Of a DNA stretch of 64,000 nucleotides, positions 33,459 through 41,134 are shown one piece after another. Below the pieces are notes generated by a model that did not search any database, was not told the DNA's origin, and saw only the letters and a program-made list of their open reading frames with translations. The stretch is from Pseudooceanicola antarcticus (lineage in GTDB: Bacteria > Pseudomonadota > Alphaproteobacteria > Rhodobacterales > Rhodobacteraceae), in NCBI RefSeq assembly GCF_900215355.1, contig NZ_OBEA01000001.1:310001-374000 (forward strand), in the 5' to 3' direction. Both the position numbers and the translations under genes were made by a program. Numbering within the stretch: position 1 is the stretch's first letter; each line of letters starts with the position of its first letter.

Positions 33459-33902
33459 TCAGTCCTTTGCGGCTTTCCTCTCCCTGTGCCGCCGGGCGAA
33501 ATCCTTCGCCAGGTCGGCCAGGGTGACATGGGCAAAGCGCTTCAGCAGCAGGGCCTCGGCCTCGCCGAAGGCATCATCCAGGGCGGCGTTGACCGCCTGT
33601 TCCACCAGGCATTCCGGCGTCTCCTGCCGGTGGCCGATGGCGAAGAAGGCCGGCTCTCCCAGAGCCTCGTGCAGCTGGCGCAAGGTGACCTTGTCCAGGT
33701 CCGCCGTGATCCGCCATCCGCCCGAGGGCCCGCGGTCGCTGTCCACCAGCCCCTGCTTGCGCAGCAGGCCCATGGTCCGGCGAACCACCACCGGGTTGGT
33801 GCCCAGGCATTGCGCCAGGGCGTCCGAGGTCATGCGTCCGTCATGCTCTGCCATGTGCAGCAGGGCATGCAGGACCGAGGATAATCTGCTATCGCGCTTC
33901 AT
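33459..33902 (-). CDS. Rrf2-family transcriptional regulator
   Basis: A 147-residue winged-helix regulator: MKRDSRLSSVLHALLHMAEH, recognition region DALAQCLGTNPVVVRRTMGLLRKQGLV, and wing SDRGPSGGWRITADLDKVTLRQLHEAL. Many Rrf2 proteins bind an iron-sulfur cluster through three clustered cysteines; here only Cys32 and Cys98 are present, so a cluster of that type is unlikely. It forms an operon with the flavoprotein gene. A 17-bp palindrome directly before its ATG is a candidate self-operator. Confidence 0.92.
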   Translation of the reverse strand: MKRDSRLSSVLHALLHMAEHDGRMTSDALAQCLGTNPVVVRRTMGLLRKQGLVDSDRGPSGGWRITADLDKVTLRQLHEALGEPAFFAIGHRQETPECLVEQAVNAALDDAFGEAEALLLKRFAHVTLADLAKDFARRHRERKAAKD

Positions 33903-33919
33903 GTAACTTCATATGTTAC
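33903..33919. promoter_or_regulatory. Palindrome at the Rrf2 gene start
   Basis: GTAAC-N7-GTTAC (read GTAACATATGAAGTTAC toward the gene) ends one base before the regulator's ATG. The place and symmetry fit an autoregulatory operator of the Rrf2 protein. Confidence 0.5.
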
Positions 33920-33953
33920 GATTCGTTCCCGAGATCAAGAGGACCAACGCAAA

Positions 33954-33977
33954 GAGGCCGCCCCGAAGGACGGCCTC
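33954..33977 (-). terminator. Rho-independent terminator of serA
   Basis: GAGGCCG / CGGCCTC stem with further CC/GG pairs and a CGAA tetraloop, followed on the minus strand by TTTGCG, 26 bases after the serA stop. Confidence 0.75.
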
Positions 33978-34002
33978 TCGCAGGGATTGGATCAGCGCCC
34001 GA

Positions 34003-35595
34003 TCAGAGCGTGAATTCCAGCGGGCGGATCTGCTGGAAGAGACCCGTGTCGCGCAGCGCCTTGATGACTTCCGGCTTGGCCTTCTCGTCGAGGTACAGAA
34101 GCGCGATGGCGCTCTGGCCCGTCTTGGTGCGGCCAAGGGTGAAGTTGGCGATGTTCTGACCGTTCTGGCCCAGGGTCATGCCCAGGGTGCCGATGACGCC
34201 CGGCACGTCCTCGTTGGTGGTGTAGAGCATGTGCTCGCCCACTTCGGCGTCGATGTTGATGCCCTTGATCTGGATGAAACGCGGCTTGCCATCGCTGAAG
34301 ACGGTACCGGCGCAGGAGCGTTCACGCTCGGGCGTGACGATGGTCACCTTGATGTAGCCGTCGAAGGTGCCGCCCTTGGCCTGGCTGGTGGTCGAGATCT
34401 GCACGCCACGCTCCTTCGCCACCACGGGGGCGGAGACCAGGTTCACGTCCGGGTTGGCCTTCTTCAGGATACCGGCGATGACCGAGCAGTTCAGCGCCGC
34501 CAGGTTCATCTCGGAGGCCACGCCATCATAGAGGATGTTGATGGCATTGATCGGCTCGTCGGTCAGCTGGCCGATGAAGTTGCCGATATGGCCGGCGAGC
34601 TGGACCCAGGGGCCCATGATCTTGGCTTCCTCGGCGGTCATCGAGGGCATGTTCAGCGCGTTCTCGACGGCCCCGTCCAGCAGGTAGTTCGACATCTGCT
34701 CGGCCACCTGCAGGGCGACGTTTTCCTGGGCTTCGGTGGTGGCGGCGCCCAGGTGCGGGGTGCAGACCACGTTGGGCAGGTTGAACAGCGCGTTATCGGT
34801 GGCGGGCTCTTCGGCGAAGACGTCGAAGGCGGCGCCGGCCACGTGACCGGACTTCAGCAGATCGGCCAGCGCGACCTCATCGACCAGGCCGCCACGGGCA
34901 CAGTTGATGATGCGGACGCCCTTCTTGGTCTTGGCCAGGTTCTCGGCCGAGAGGATGTTGGCGGTCTGCTCGGTGTAGGGCACGTGCAGGGTGATGAAGT
35001 CGGCGCGGGACAGCAGCTCGTCCAGCTCGACCTTCTCGACGCCCATCTTCTTGGCCTTTTCCTCGCCCAGGAAGGGATCGTAGGCGACGACCTTCATCTT
35101 CAGGCCAAGCGCACGGTTGCAGACGATGCCGCCGATGTTGCCGGCGCCGATGACGCCCAGGGTCTTGCCGGTCAGCTCGACACCCATGAACTTCGACTTC
35201 TCCCACTTGCCGGCGTGGGTGCTGGCAGAGGCCTCGGGGATCTGGCGGGCCACGGCGAACATCATCGCGATGGCGTGCTCGGCCGTCGTGATCATGTTGC
35301 CGAAGGGCGTGTTCATGACGATCACGCCCTTCTTCGAGGCCGCTTCCTTGTCGATGTTGTCGGTGCCGATACCGGCGCGACCGATCACCTTGAGGTTGGT
35401 GGCATTGGCCAGGATCTTCTCGGTGACCTTGGTGGCCGAGCGGATGGCCAGGCCATCGTAATTGCCGATCACTTCGGCCAGTTTGTCCTTGTCCTTGCCG
35501 AGGTCGGGCTGGAAGTCGACCTCGATGCCGCGATCCTTGAAGATCTGCACGGCTGCGGCGGAAAGCTTGTCGGAAATCAGAACTTTGGGGGCCAT
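34003..35595 (-). CDS. serA: D-3-phosphoglycerate dehydrogenase
   Basis: A 530-residue enzyme, the long form with intervening and ACT domains. NAD loop GVIGAGNIGG (Gly150, Gly152, Gly155); catalytic Arg234 in NCARGGLVDE, Glu263 in AEEPATDN, His281 in TPHLGAATTEAQ. The ACT domain (about 455-530, MLYTTNEDVPGVIGTLGMTLGQNGQNIANFTLGR in pieces) is the usual serine-sensing module. It commits 3-phosphoglycerate to serine synthesis. It lies 104 bases after serC on the same strand, with two hairpins in the gap. ATG at 35595 has GGAG-type bases upstream. Confidence 0.97.
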   Translation of the reverse strand: MAPKVLISDKLSAAAVQIFKDRGIEVDFQPDLGKDKDKLAEVIGNYDGLAIRSATKVTEKILANATNLKVIGRAGIGTDNIDKEAASKKGVIVMNTPFGNMITTAEHAIAMMFAVARQIPEASASTHAGKWEKSKFMGVELTGKTLGVIGAGNIGGIVCNRALGLKMKVVAYDPFLGEEKAKKMGVEKVELDELLSRADFITLHVPYTEQTANILSAENLAKTKKGVRIINCARGGLVDEVALADLLKSGHVAGAAFDVFAEEPATDNALFNLPNVVCTPHLGAATTEAQENVALQVAEQMSNYLLDGAVENALNMPSMTAEEAKIMGPWVQLAGHIGNFIGQLTDEPINAINILYDGVASEMNLAALNCSVIAGILKKANPDVNLVSAPVVAKERGVQISTTSQAKGGTFDGYIKVTIVTPERERSCAGTVFSDGKPRFIQIKGINIDAEVGEHMLYTTNEDVPGVIGTLGMTLGQNGQNIANFTLGRTKTGQSAIALLYLDEKAKPEVIKALRDTGLFQQIRPLEFTL

Positions 35596-35634
35596 CTTGG
35601 GCGCTCCTTCAAAAGTCGGGATTTGAGGGGGACG

Positions 35635-35691
35635 GGGCGCGGGGAACTCCGCGCCCTCCAGGTATCCGGGGAGGCGGGGTCGCCCCCCGCC
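35635..35691 (-). other. Two hairpins in the serC-serA gap
   Basis: GGGCGCGG / CCGCGCCC at 35635-35656 and GGCGGGG / CCCCGCC at 35673-35691. Neither has a T-run, so they may set the ratio of serC to serA message or protect an mRNA end rather than end transcription. Confidence 0.45.
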
Positions 35692-35699
35692 CGACGCGC

Positions 35700-36842
35700 T
35701 TACTGCGCGGCGATCTCGGCCTCGAAGGCATATTCGAGCCAGGGCATCAGCGCTTCCAGGTCGGACGTCTCGACCGTGGCACCACACCAGATCCGCAGAC
35801 CGGCGGGGGCGTCGCGGTAGGCGCCGATGTCCAGCGCCACGCCTTCCTTCTCCAGCCGCTTGGCAACGGCCTTGGCGAAGGTGGCACCGTCCTTGATGCG
35901 GTCATCGGTGAACTTCAGGCAGACCGAGGTGTTGGAGCGCGTCGCCGGGTCATTGGCCAGGTTGGCGATCCAGTCGCGGGTCTCGCAGAAGTCCCAGATC
36001 ACCTTGGCATTGGCATCGGCGCGGCCCATCAGGCCCTTCAGGCCTCCGACGGACTTGGCCCAGTCCAGTGCGACCAGGTAGTCCTCGACCGCCAGCATGG
36101 AGGGGGTGTTGATCGTCTCGCCCTTGAAGATGCCCTCGATCAGCTTGCCGCCCTTGGTCAGGCGGAAGATCTTCGGCAGCGGCCAGGCGGGGGTGTAGCT
36201 TTCCAGCCGCTCGACGGCGCGGGGGCTGAGGATCAGCATGCCGTGGGCCGCTTCGCCGCCCATCACCTTCTGCCAGGAGAAAGTGGTCACATCCAGCTTG
36301 TCCCAGGGCAGGTCCTGGGCGAAGGCGGCAGAGGTGGCGTCGCAGATGGTCAGGCCGGCACGGTCGGCGGGGATTGCGTCTCCGTTGGGCACGCGCACAC
36401 CCGAGGTGGTGCCGTTCCAGGTGAAGACGACATCGGTATCGAAATCCACCTCGGCCAGGTCGACGATGTCGCCGTAGTCGGCGGTCTTGACCTCGGCCTC
36501 GATCTTCAGCTGCTTGACCACATCGGTGACCCAGCCGGCACCGAAGCTTTCCCAGGCCACCATGGTCGCGGGGCGGGCGCCCAGCATCGACCACATGGCC
36601 ATCTCGACGGCGCCGGTGTCCGACGCCGGAACGATGCCGATCTTGTAGTCGGCGGGCACGCCGAGGATCTCGCGGGTGGTCTCGATCGCGGCCTTCAGCT
36701 TGTCCTTGCCGATGGCAGCACGATGCGAGCGCCCAAGCGCGGCGTCGGCAAGCATATCCGTGGTGAATTGGGGAATCTTGGCACAGGGGCCAGAAGAGAA
36801 ACGCGGGTTGGCCGGCCGCGCGGCCGGAGCTTCGATAGCCAT
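35700..36842 (-). CDS. serC: Phosphoserine aminotransferase
   Basis: A 380-residue class V aminotransferase of the alphaproteobacterial SerC type. It begins after [19 protein letters not shown] lysine is Lys192 in [17 protein letters not shown]; other blocks are [30 protein letters not shown] and ICDATSAAF. It converts 3-phosphohydroxypyruvate to phosphoserine. The ATG at 36842 follows a hairpin whose loop contains the ribosome-binding AAGGA, part of a serC-type RNA leader. First gene of serC-serA. Confidence 0.97.
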   Translation of the reverse strand: MAIEAPAARPANPRFSSGPCAKIPQFTTDMLADAALGRSHRAAIGKDKLKAAIETTREILGVPADYKIGIVPASDTGAVEMAMWSMLGARPATMVAWESFGAGWVTDVVKQLKIEAEVKTADYGDIVDLAEVDFDTDVVFTWNGTTSGVRVPNGDAIPADRAGLTICDATSAAFAQDLPWDKLDVTTFSWQKVMGGEAAHGMLILSPRAVERLESYTPAWPLPKIFRLTKGGKLIEGIFKGETINTPSMLAVEDYLVALDWAKSVGGLKGLMGRADANAKVIWDFCETRDWIANLANDPATRSNTSVCLKFTDDRIKDGATFAKAVAKRLEKEGVALDIGAYRDAPAGLRIWCGATVETSDLEALMPWLEYAFEAEIAAQ

Positions 36843-36902
36843 TGCTGGTATCCTTCCAGATAATCGCCCTTCGTTGGGGAAGGGTGTCCCGCCGCCGCGT
36901 AT
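36843..36902 (-). promoter_or_regulatory. serC-type RNA leader
   Basis: Immediately before the serC ATG lie two hairpins: CTGG-AAGGATA-CCAG (36845-36859), with the Shine-Dalgarno in the loop, and CCCTTC-CCCAAC-GAAGGG (36867-36884), preceded by a CGGCGGCGGGAC stretch. This layout agrees with the serC RNA motif known upstream of alphaproteobacterial serC-serA operons; its ligand has not been shown as far as I know. Confidence 0.7.
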
Positions 36903-37011
36903 AGAGACCGAATCTGCCCCCGACAAGCACGCAAATGTCGCAAACGCACCCGCCGCCGTCGCATCCGCAATTTTCTACACGGCCCGTGACGCCTATCGGA
37001 AACTTGCCCCT

Positions 37012-37117
37012 ATCCGACGGCTGAAAATACTGCGGGGGAGTCTCCGGCACGGAGACGGGGGCAGAGCCCCCTCCTTGCCTCGATCAACCGCCCTCCTGCG
37101 ACGGGGGCAGAGCCCCC
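37012..37117. repeat. Bipartite palindromic intergenic repeat, copy 6
   Basis: One arm (CCGACGGCTGAAAATACTGC, within 37012-37033) followed by two copies of GGGGGCAGAGCCCCC at 37057-37071 and 37103-37117. A degenerate left arm (CCTATCGG) precedes it at about 36992. Unlike most copies it lies between divergent genes. Confidence 0.75.
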
Positions 37118-37212
37118 ATCCCCCGCCAACCTGTCGCCATGCGACGAAGCGCCAACCACTCTTCCAAGACGCGCGGCCGCATGCTTAAAGGCCCCAACCG
37201 AAGGAGCCCGCC

Positions 37213-38091
37213 ATGTTCACCGCCACCCTGATTACCGCCCCTGCCTCTCCGTCGCTCGAGCCCGAGCTGCTGATGACCCTGCGCAATGCCTGGGGTGGCG
37301 ATGGCGCGCGGATGCTGGCACCCGGCGAGGCCGGAGAGTTCACCCTGCCCGCCCGTCCCGACAACTTCGAGACCGTCTGGGCGGATCTGCAGAAACAGGG
37401 GGTCGACCTCTGCCTGCAGCCCTCCGAAGGGCGGAAGAAGAAGATGCTGCTGGCGGACATGGATTCGACCATGATCCAGCAGGAATGCATCGACGAGCTG
37501 GCCGAAGAGGCCGGCGTGGGCGAACGCGTCAAGGACATCACCGCCCGCGCGATGAACGGAGAGCTGGACTTTGAAGGTGCCCTGACCGAGCGCGTCGGGC
37601 TGCTGAAGGGCCTGCCGGTCTCGGTCATCGACAAGGTGCTGGAGACCCGTATCACCCTGATGCCCGGCGGCCCCGAGCTGCTGGCCACGATGAAGGCGGA
37701 CGGCGCCTATTGCGCGCTGGTCTCGGGCGGCTTCACCATGTTCACCGCAAAAGTGGCCGCCAGGCTGGGCTTCGACGAGAACCGCGCCAACACGCTGCTG
37801 ACGGACGGAGACAGGCTCTCGGGCGAGGTCGGCCGACCGATCCTGGGGCGCGAGGCCAAGGTGCAGGCGCTGGAAGAGATCACCGCGAAGCTGGGCATCT
37901 CGGACGCCGAGGTGCTGGCGGTTGGCGACGGGGCCAACGACCTTGGCATGCTGACGCGCGCGGGCGCGGGCGTGGCGCTGCACGCCAAGCCCTCGGTCGC
38001 GGCGCAATGTGCGCTGCGGGTGAACTTCGGCGACCTGACGGCGCTGCTCTACCTGCAGGGCTATGCGAAGGAAGACTTCGCGCCGGTCTGA
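37213..38091 (+). CDS. serB: Phosphoserine phosphatase
   Basis: A 292-residue HAD-family enzyme that completes serine synthesis. HAD motif I is ADMDSTMI with nucleophile Asp82 and Asp84; later motifs are LVSGGFTMFTAKVAARLGFD (motif II), GREAKVQALEEI (motif III lysine) and AVGDGANDLGMLTRAGAGVALHAKP (motif IV). The 70-residue N-terminal part replaces the ACT-like region of E. coli SerB. AAGGAG lies seven bases before the ATG. It is divergent from serC-serA, so all three serine genes are adjacent. Confidence 0.97.
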   Translation: MFTATLITAPASPSLEPELLMTLRNAWGGDGARMLAPGEAGEFTLPARPDNFETVWADLQKQGVDLCLQPSEGRKKKMLLADMDSTMIQQECIDELAEEAGVGERVKDITARAMNGELDFEGALTERVGLLKGLPVSVIDKVLETRITLMPGGPELLATMKADGAYCALVSGGFTMFTAKVAARLGFDENRANTLLTDGDRLSGEVGRPILGREAKVQALEEITAKLGISDAEVLAVGDGANDLGMLTRAGAGVALHAKPSVAAQCALRVNFGDLTALLYLQGYAKEDFAPV

Positions 38092-38492
38092 CCGGGACCG
38101 ACGCAGGCCAAAGCCGCAGGGCGGATGCCAATCCACCTTTGGCCGCCGGTTGGTGGGATATCTCCCAACCTACGCAAATGTCGCCTTCTGCCCTGTCAGG
38201 CGTTGGATGCCCCGGTGGCCCATGCAGCGCTGAGGGTCGCGCCCGACCCTGGGTGGGCGCGACACGGCCTCTGGCCAGCGCACCGTCCTCGAAGCATCCA
38301 CGCCGCGCCCCCATCTTCCGACATCGCCAATGCGCCCTCCCGGGGGGAGGGTCGGGCGCGGCCCGGGGCTGACGCCCCGCGCCAAAGGTGCCTGAATGCG
38401 TAGGGTGGGAGCCATCCCACCATCCCTCCAATATTTCCAACACCCGTTAATTAACACTTGCGCGAAATAAAGAATCGCCACACCCTCCTCTC
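38092..38492. other. Intergenic region with an inverted-repeat element
   Basis: This 401-base gap holds a roughly 270-bp element with inverted ends (38151-38422), internal hairpins, and a short AT-rich promoter-like stretch (38425-38485, with GTTAATTAAC at about 38447) before the ArsR gene. No ORF in it has coding character. Confidence 0.7.
38151..38422. repeat. REPIN/MITE-like element with 26-bp inverted ends
   Basis: The ends, 38151-38176 and 38397-38422, match in inverted orientation at 23 of 26 positions (TGGTGGGAT..CTCCCA.CC then TACGCA). Each end is itself an imperfect palindrome (TGGGAGATATCCCA; TGGGAGCCATCCCA). Inside is GTCGCGCCC / GGGCGCGAC at 38236-38263 and other GC-rich structure. 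No protein is encoded. It looks like a non-autonomous repeat element. Confidence 0.6.
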
Positions 38493-38828
38493 ATGACAGA
38501 CCTGCCCGCCACCTTCGCCGCCCTGGCCGATTCCACCCGGCTCTCCCTGCTGGAGAAGCTCATCCGGGACGGAGAGCTGCCCGCCGGTGCGCTCTCCGAG
38601 GGGGCCGGGATCTCGGCCCCGGCGATCTCGCGCCATCTCAAGATCCTGCGCCAGGCGGGTCTCATCACGCAGCGCGTCGCGGGCACGCATCGCTACTACA
38701 GCGCCAACCCGCAGGCCCTGGCCGAGATCCACGGCTGGACCCGCAACCACCGCGCCTTCTGGGAGGGCAGCCTGGACCGGCTCGACACCCTCCTGGCACT
38801 CGACCCCGAAGAGGAGGAAGACCGATGA
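38493..38828 (+). CDS. ArsR-family transcriptional regulator
   Basis: A 111-residue winged helix protein: FAALADSTRLSLLEKLIRDGELPAGALSEGAGISAPAISRHLKILRQAGLITQRVAGTHRYY in pieces covers the full ArsR fold. It lacks cysteine residues, so it does not sense metals by the ArsR/SmtB cysteine sites. Family members with this neighbourhood (SRPBCC protein directly downstream) are common. The stop overlaps the SRPBCC gene start (ATGA), so regulator and target are in one operon, probably autoregulated. Confidence 0.92.
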   Translation: MTDLPATFAALADSTRLSLLEKLIRDGELPAGALSEGAGISAPAISRHLKILRQAGLITQRVAGTHRYYSANPQALAEIHGWTRNHRAFWEGSLDRLDTLLALDPEEEEDR

Positions 38829-39307
38829 AGGACAGCGAAACCCATGAGCTCGAGCTCATCCGCGACTACCCGGTCTCCCTCGACCGGCTCTGGCGCGCGG
38901 TGACCGAGCCGCGCCAGCTGATCCAGTGGTTCGGGCCGGAAGGGCTCTACAATGGCGACGACAGCCCCGATTTCTCCCGCACCGGCCCCTGGTCCTGCAC
39001 CATGATCGGCAAGGAGAGCGGCGATGCCTTCGTGCTCTCCGGCGTGGTCACCTCGATCCGCCCGCCCGAGGGCGGAAAGGGTCATGTCGCCTTCACCTGG
39101 GCCTGGCACGGGCCGGACGGCACACGCGGACATGAAAGCCACGTCACCTTCACCGTCGAAGAGACCGCAAAGGGCGCCCGCCTCACGCTCTCCCATGTCG
39201 CCCTGCCCGATCTGGAAAGCGCGCAGAGCCACAGCCGTGGCTGGCTTTCGACCCTGCGCAGCCTCGATTACTTCTTCCTCGGACCACAAACGGAGACCCC
39301 GGAATGA
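38825..39307 (+). CDS. SRPBCC/AHSA1-domain protein
   Basis: A 160-residue START-like (AHSA1) protein: IRDYPVSLDRLWRAVTEPRQLIQWFGPEG at the N-terminus and RLTLSHVALPDLESAQSHSRGWLSTLRSLDYFF at the C-terminus, typical of the Aha1/PF08327 fold with a hydrophobic ligand cavity. Ligand and activity are unknown. It overlaps both neighbours by four bases, giving an arsR-SRPBCC-YCII triad. Confidence 0.9.
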   Translation: MKDSETHELELIRDYPVSLDRLWRAVTEPRQLIQWFGPEGLYNGDDSPDFSRTGPWSCTMIGKESGDAFVLSGVVTSIRPPEGGKGHVAFTWAWHGPDGTRGHESHVTFTVEETAKGARLTLSHVALPDLESAQSHSRGWLSTLRSLDYFFLGPQTETPE

Positions 39308-39627
39308 CCAAGTATCTCTATATCTACAAGGCCGAAACCAGCCAGGTGCCCTCGACCCCGGAAGAGGGCGAAAAGGCCATGGCCGCCTGGGGCGCATGGA
39401 TGGAGAAGGTGGGCCCGAAGCTGGTCGACCCCGGCAATCCCGTCGGCACCAGCTGGACCGTTGACGGCAAGGGCGCCCGGCAGGGCGGCAATGCGCTGCC
39501 GATCATGGGCTATTCCATCGTCGAATGCGACAGCATCGAAGAGGCCTGCTCCCTGGCCGAGGGCAACCCGATGATCCTTGGCGGCGGCGAGGTCGAAGTG
39601 ACCCCCATCGTGCCCATCGAAATGTAA
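39304..39627 (+). CDS. YCII-related protein
   Basis: A 107-residue dimeric alpha/beta-barrel protein (KYLYIYKAETSQVPSTPEEGEKAMAAWGAWMEKVGPKLVDPG, then MGYSIVECDSIEEACSLAEGNPMILGGGEVEVTPI). It fits the YCII/DGPF group found beside ECF sigma or ArsR-SRPBCC genes. No activity is established. ATGA overlap with the SRPBCC gene; a strong terminator closes the operon. Confidence 0.88.
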   Translation: MTKYLYIYKAETSQVPSTPEEGEKAMAAWGAWMEKVGPKLVDPGNPVGTSWTVDGKGARQGGNALPIMGYSIVECDSIEEACSLAEGNPMILGGGEVEVTPIVPIEM

Positions 39628-39654
39628 GCGCCCCCCGAAACAGCATCCCGAAAC

Positions 39655-39685
39655 GGCATCCGGCGGCCCCGCCCCGCCGGATGCC
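39655..39685 (+). terminator. Strong hairpin after the ArsR operon
   Basis: GGCATCCGGCGG / CCGCCGGATGCC, twelve perfect pairs with a seven-base loop, 27 bases after the YCII gene stop, followed by CCCTTCC. Confidence 0.75.
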
Positions 39686-39761
39686 CCCTTCCCCATTGCC
39701 CGAGCGCCGCCCCGCCCCTATCCCTGTTCCCGACGTGACGCCTATCAGCGCAGGACGGACC

Positions 39762-40637
39762 ATGGCCTCGGACATCACCCTCTCGAACGACCAGCTCACC
39801 GCGACGGTCTCGGACCTCGGCGCAGAGCTGCAAAGCCTGACCCATGAAAGCGGAGAGCTGCTGTGGCATGGCGATGCCGCCCATTGGTCGGGCCGCTCGC
39901 CCATCCTCTTTCCCATCGTCGGCCGTGCGCCGGGGGACGTGATCGCGGTGGACGGGCAAGAGGCGCCGATGCGTCAGCACGGTTTCGCCCGCAAGATGGC
40001 CTGGGAACTGGCCGAACATACCGCCACCAGCTGCACCCATGTCCTGCGCGACACCGCCGAGACCCGCGCCATCTACCCCCGCGCCTTCCAGCTCTCGCTG
40101 ACCCATGCGCTGTCGGGCGCGACCCTGACCGCCACCGCCGAGGTGCGCAATACCGGCGACCAGCCCCTGCCCTTCGGACTGGGCTTCCACCCCGCCTTCA
40201 ACTGGCCCCTGCCCGGTGCCGGGGACGCCCCGCACCGCATCACGCTCGACAATGGCGCCGAGCCGCCCTGCTCGGCCATCGACGGCGACTCCCTGCTGGC
40301 TCCGGAAATGCTGCCCTCGCCCTTCACCGCCGGAGAGCTGACGCTGGCGCATGCCCTCTTCGAGAACGACGCGCTGGTCTTCCTCGAAGGCGCCGGCGAC
40401 GCGCTGACCTATGCCGCGCCCGGCACCGATGCACCGGCGCTGCATTTCCGGTTCGAGAACCTGCCCGCCCTCGGCATCTGGACCAAGCCCCAAGGCGCGC
40501 CCTTCATCTGCGTCGAGCCCTGGCATGGCGTTGCCGCCCGCCAGGGGGCCGGCCCCGAGATCGCGGAACGCCCGCTGTCGATGGAGCTCGCACCCGGAGA
40601 GACCGCACGCTTCGCCTGGTCGGTCAGCGTCAGCTGA
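39762..40637 (+). CDS. Aldose 1-epimerase family protein
   Basis: A 291-residue galactose-mutarotase-fold protein of the LacX/YeaD-like type: LTATVSDLGAELQSLTHESGELLWHGDAAHWSGRSPILFPIVG in pieces, PMRQHGFARKMAWEL with the family histidine, GLGFHPAFNWPL, and the C-terminal IWTKPQGAPFICVEPWHGVA. It probably interconverts sugar anomers, possibly phosphorylated hexoses. Start at 39762 with AGGA seven bases upstream. The stop overlaps the GNAT gene start (TGATG). Confidence 0.9.
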   Translation: MASDITLSNDQLTATVSDLGAELQSLTHESGELLWHGDAAHWSGRSPILFPIVGRAPGDVIAVDGQEAPMRQHGFARKMAWELAEHTATSCTHVLRDTAETRAIYPRAFQLSLTHALSGATLTATAEVRNTGDQPLPFGLGFHPAFNWPLPGAGDAPHRITLDNGAEPPCSAIDGDSLLAPEMLPSPFTAGELTLAHALFENDALVFLEGAGDALTYAAPGTDAPALHFRFENLPALGIWTKPQGAPFICVEPWHGVAARQGAGPEIAERPLSMELAPGETARFAWSVSVS

Positions 40638-41125
40638 TGGCCATGACCGAGATCCGCCCCTATGCCCCCGACCACCGGGACGCGGTGCTGGATCTCGTCC
40701 TGCGCGCCTGGCAAGACATCATGCCCCGCACCCGCGACGCGGTGCCGGGCTTCGTCTACGACAATTTCTATCCCGAGGGCTGGCAGGTCCGGCAGCGCCG
40801 GGACGTGGCCGCCCTGCTGGAGGACGATCCCGCCGCCTCATGGGTCGCCCTGAAGGACGATCTGCCCGTGGGCATCCTCTGCCTGCGCGCCCATCCCGAG
40901 GACCGGATGGGAGAGATCCACCTGCTGGCCGTCGACCCCGCGCATCAGCGCCAGGGCATCGGCACGGCCCTGATGGCCCGCGCCGAAGAGATCCTGCGCG
41001 ATCTGGGTCTGCAGATGGTGATGGTGGAAACGGTGGGCGACAGCGGCCACGCCCCGGCCCGGAAGGCCTACGAGGGCCAAGGCTTCAAACCCTGGCCCGT
41101 CGCGCGCTATTTCAAGAAGCTCTAG
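40637..41125 (+). CDS. GNAT-family N-acetyltransferase
   Basis: A 162-residue GNAT protein. Acetyl-CoA motif A is IHLLAVDPAHQRQGIGTALMARAEEIL, followed by MVMVETVGDSGHAPARKAYEGQGFKPWPVARYF (motif B). The substrate is not indicated. The ATG at 40637 shares its A with the epimerase stop; ATG at 40643 is also possible. It converges on the ALDH16 gene with a nine-base gap. Confidence 0.88.
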   Translation: MAMTEIRPYAPDHRDAVLDLVLRAWQDIMPRTRDAVPGFVYDNFYPEGWQVRQRRDVAALLEDDPAASWVALKDDLPVGILCLRAHPEDRMGEIHLLAVDPAHQRQGIGTALMARAEEILRDLGLQMVMVETVGDSGHAPARKAYEGQGFKPWPVARYFKKL

Positions 41126-41134
41126 GCCCCAAGA

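Larger units (their letters stand above)
36843..37212. other. Intergenic region between divergent serC and serB
   Basis: This 370-base gap contains the serC leader at the left, a palindromic repeat copy with two hairpin modules at 37012-37117, and a short serB leader. I find no ORF with coding character. Confidence 0.7.

Noticed and set aside
36987-37011. A full second inverted arm for repeat copy 6
   Set aside because: Only CCTATCGG is visible before the good arm; the AATACTGC core is missing, so I recorded only a degenerate left arm.
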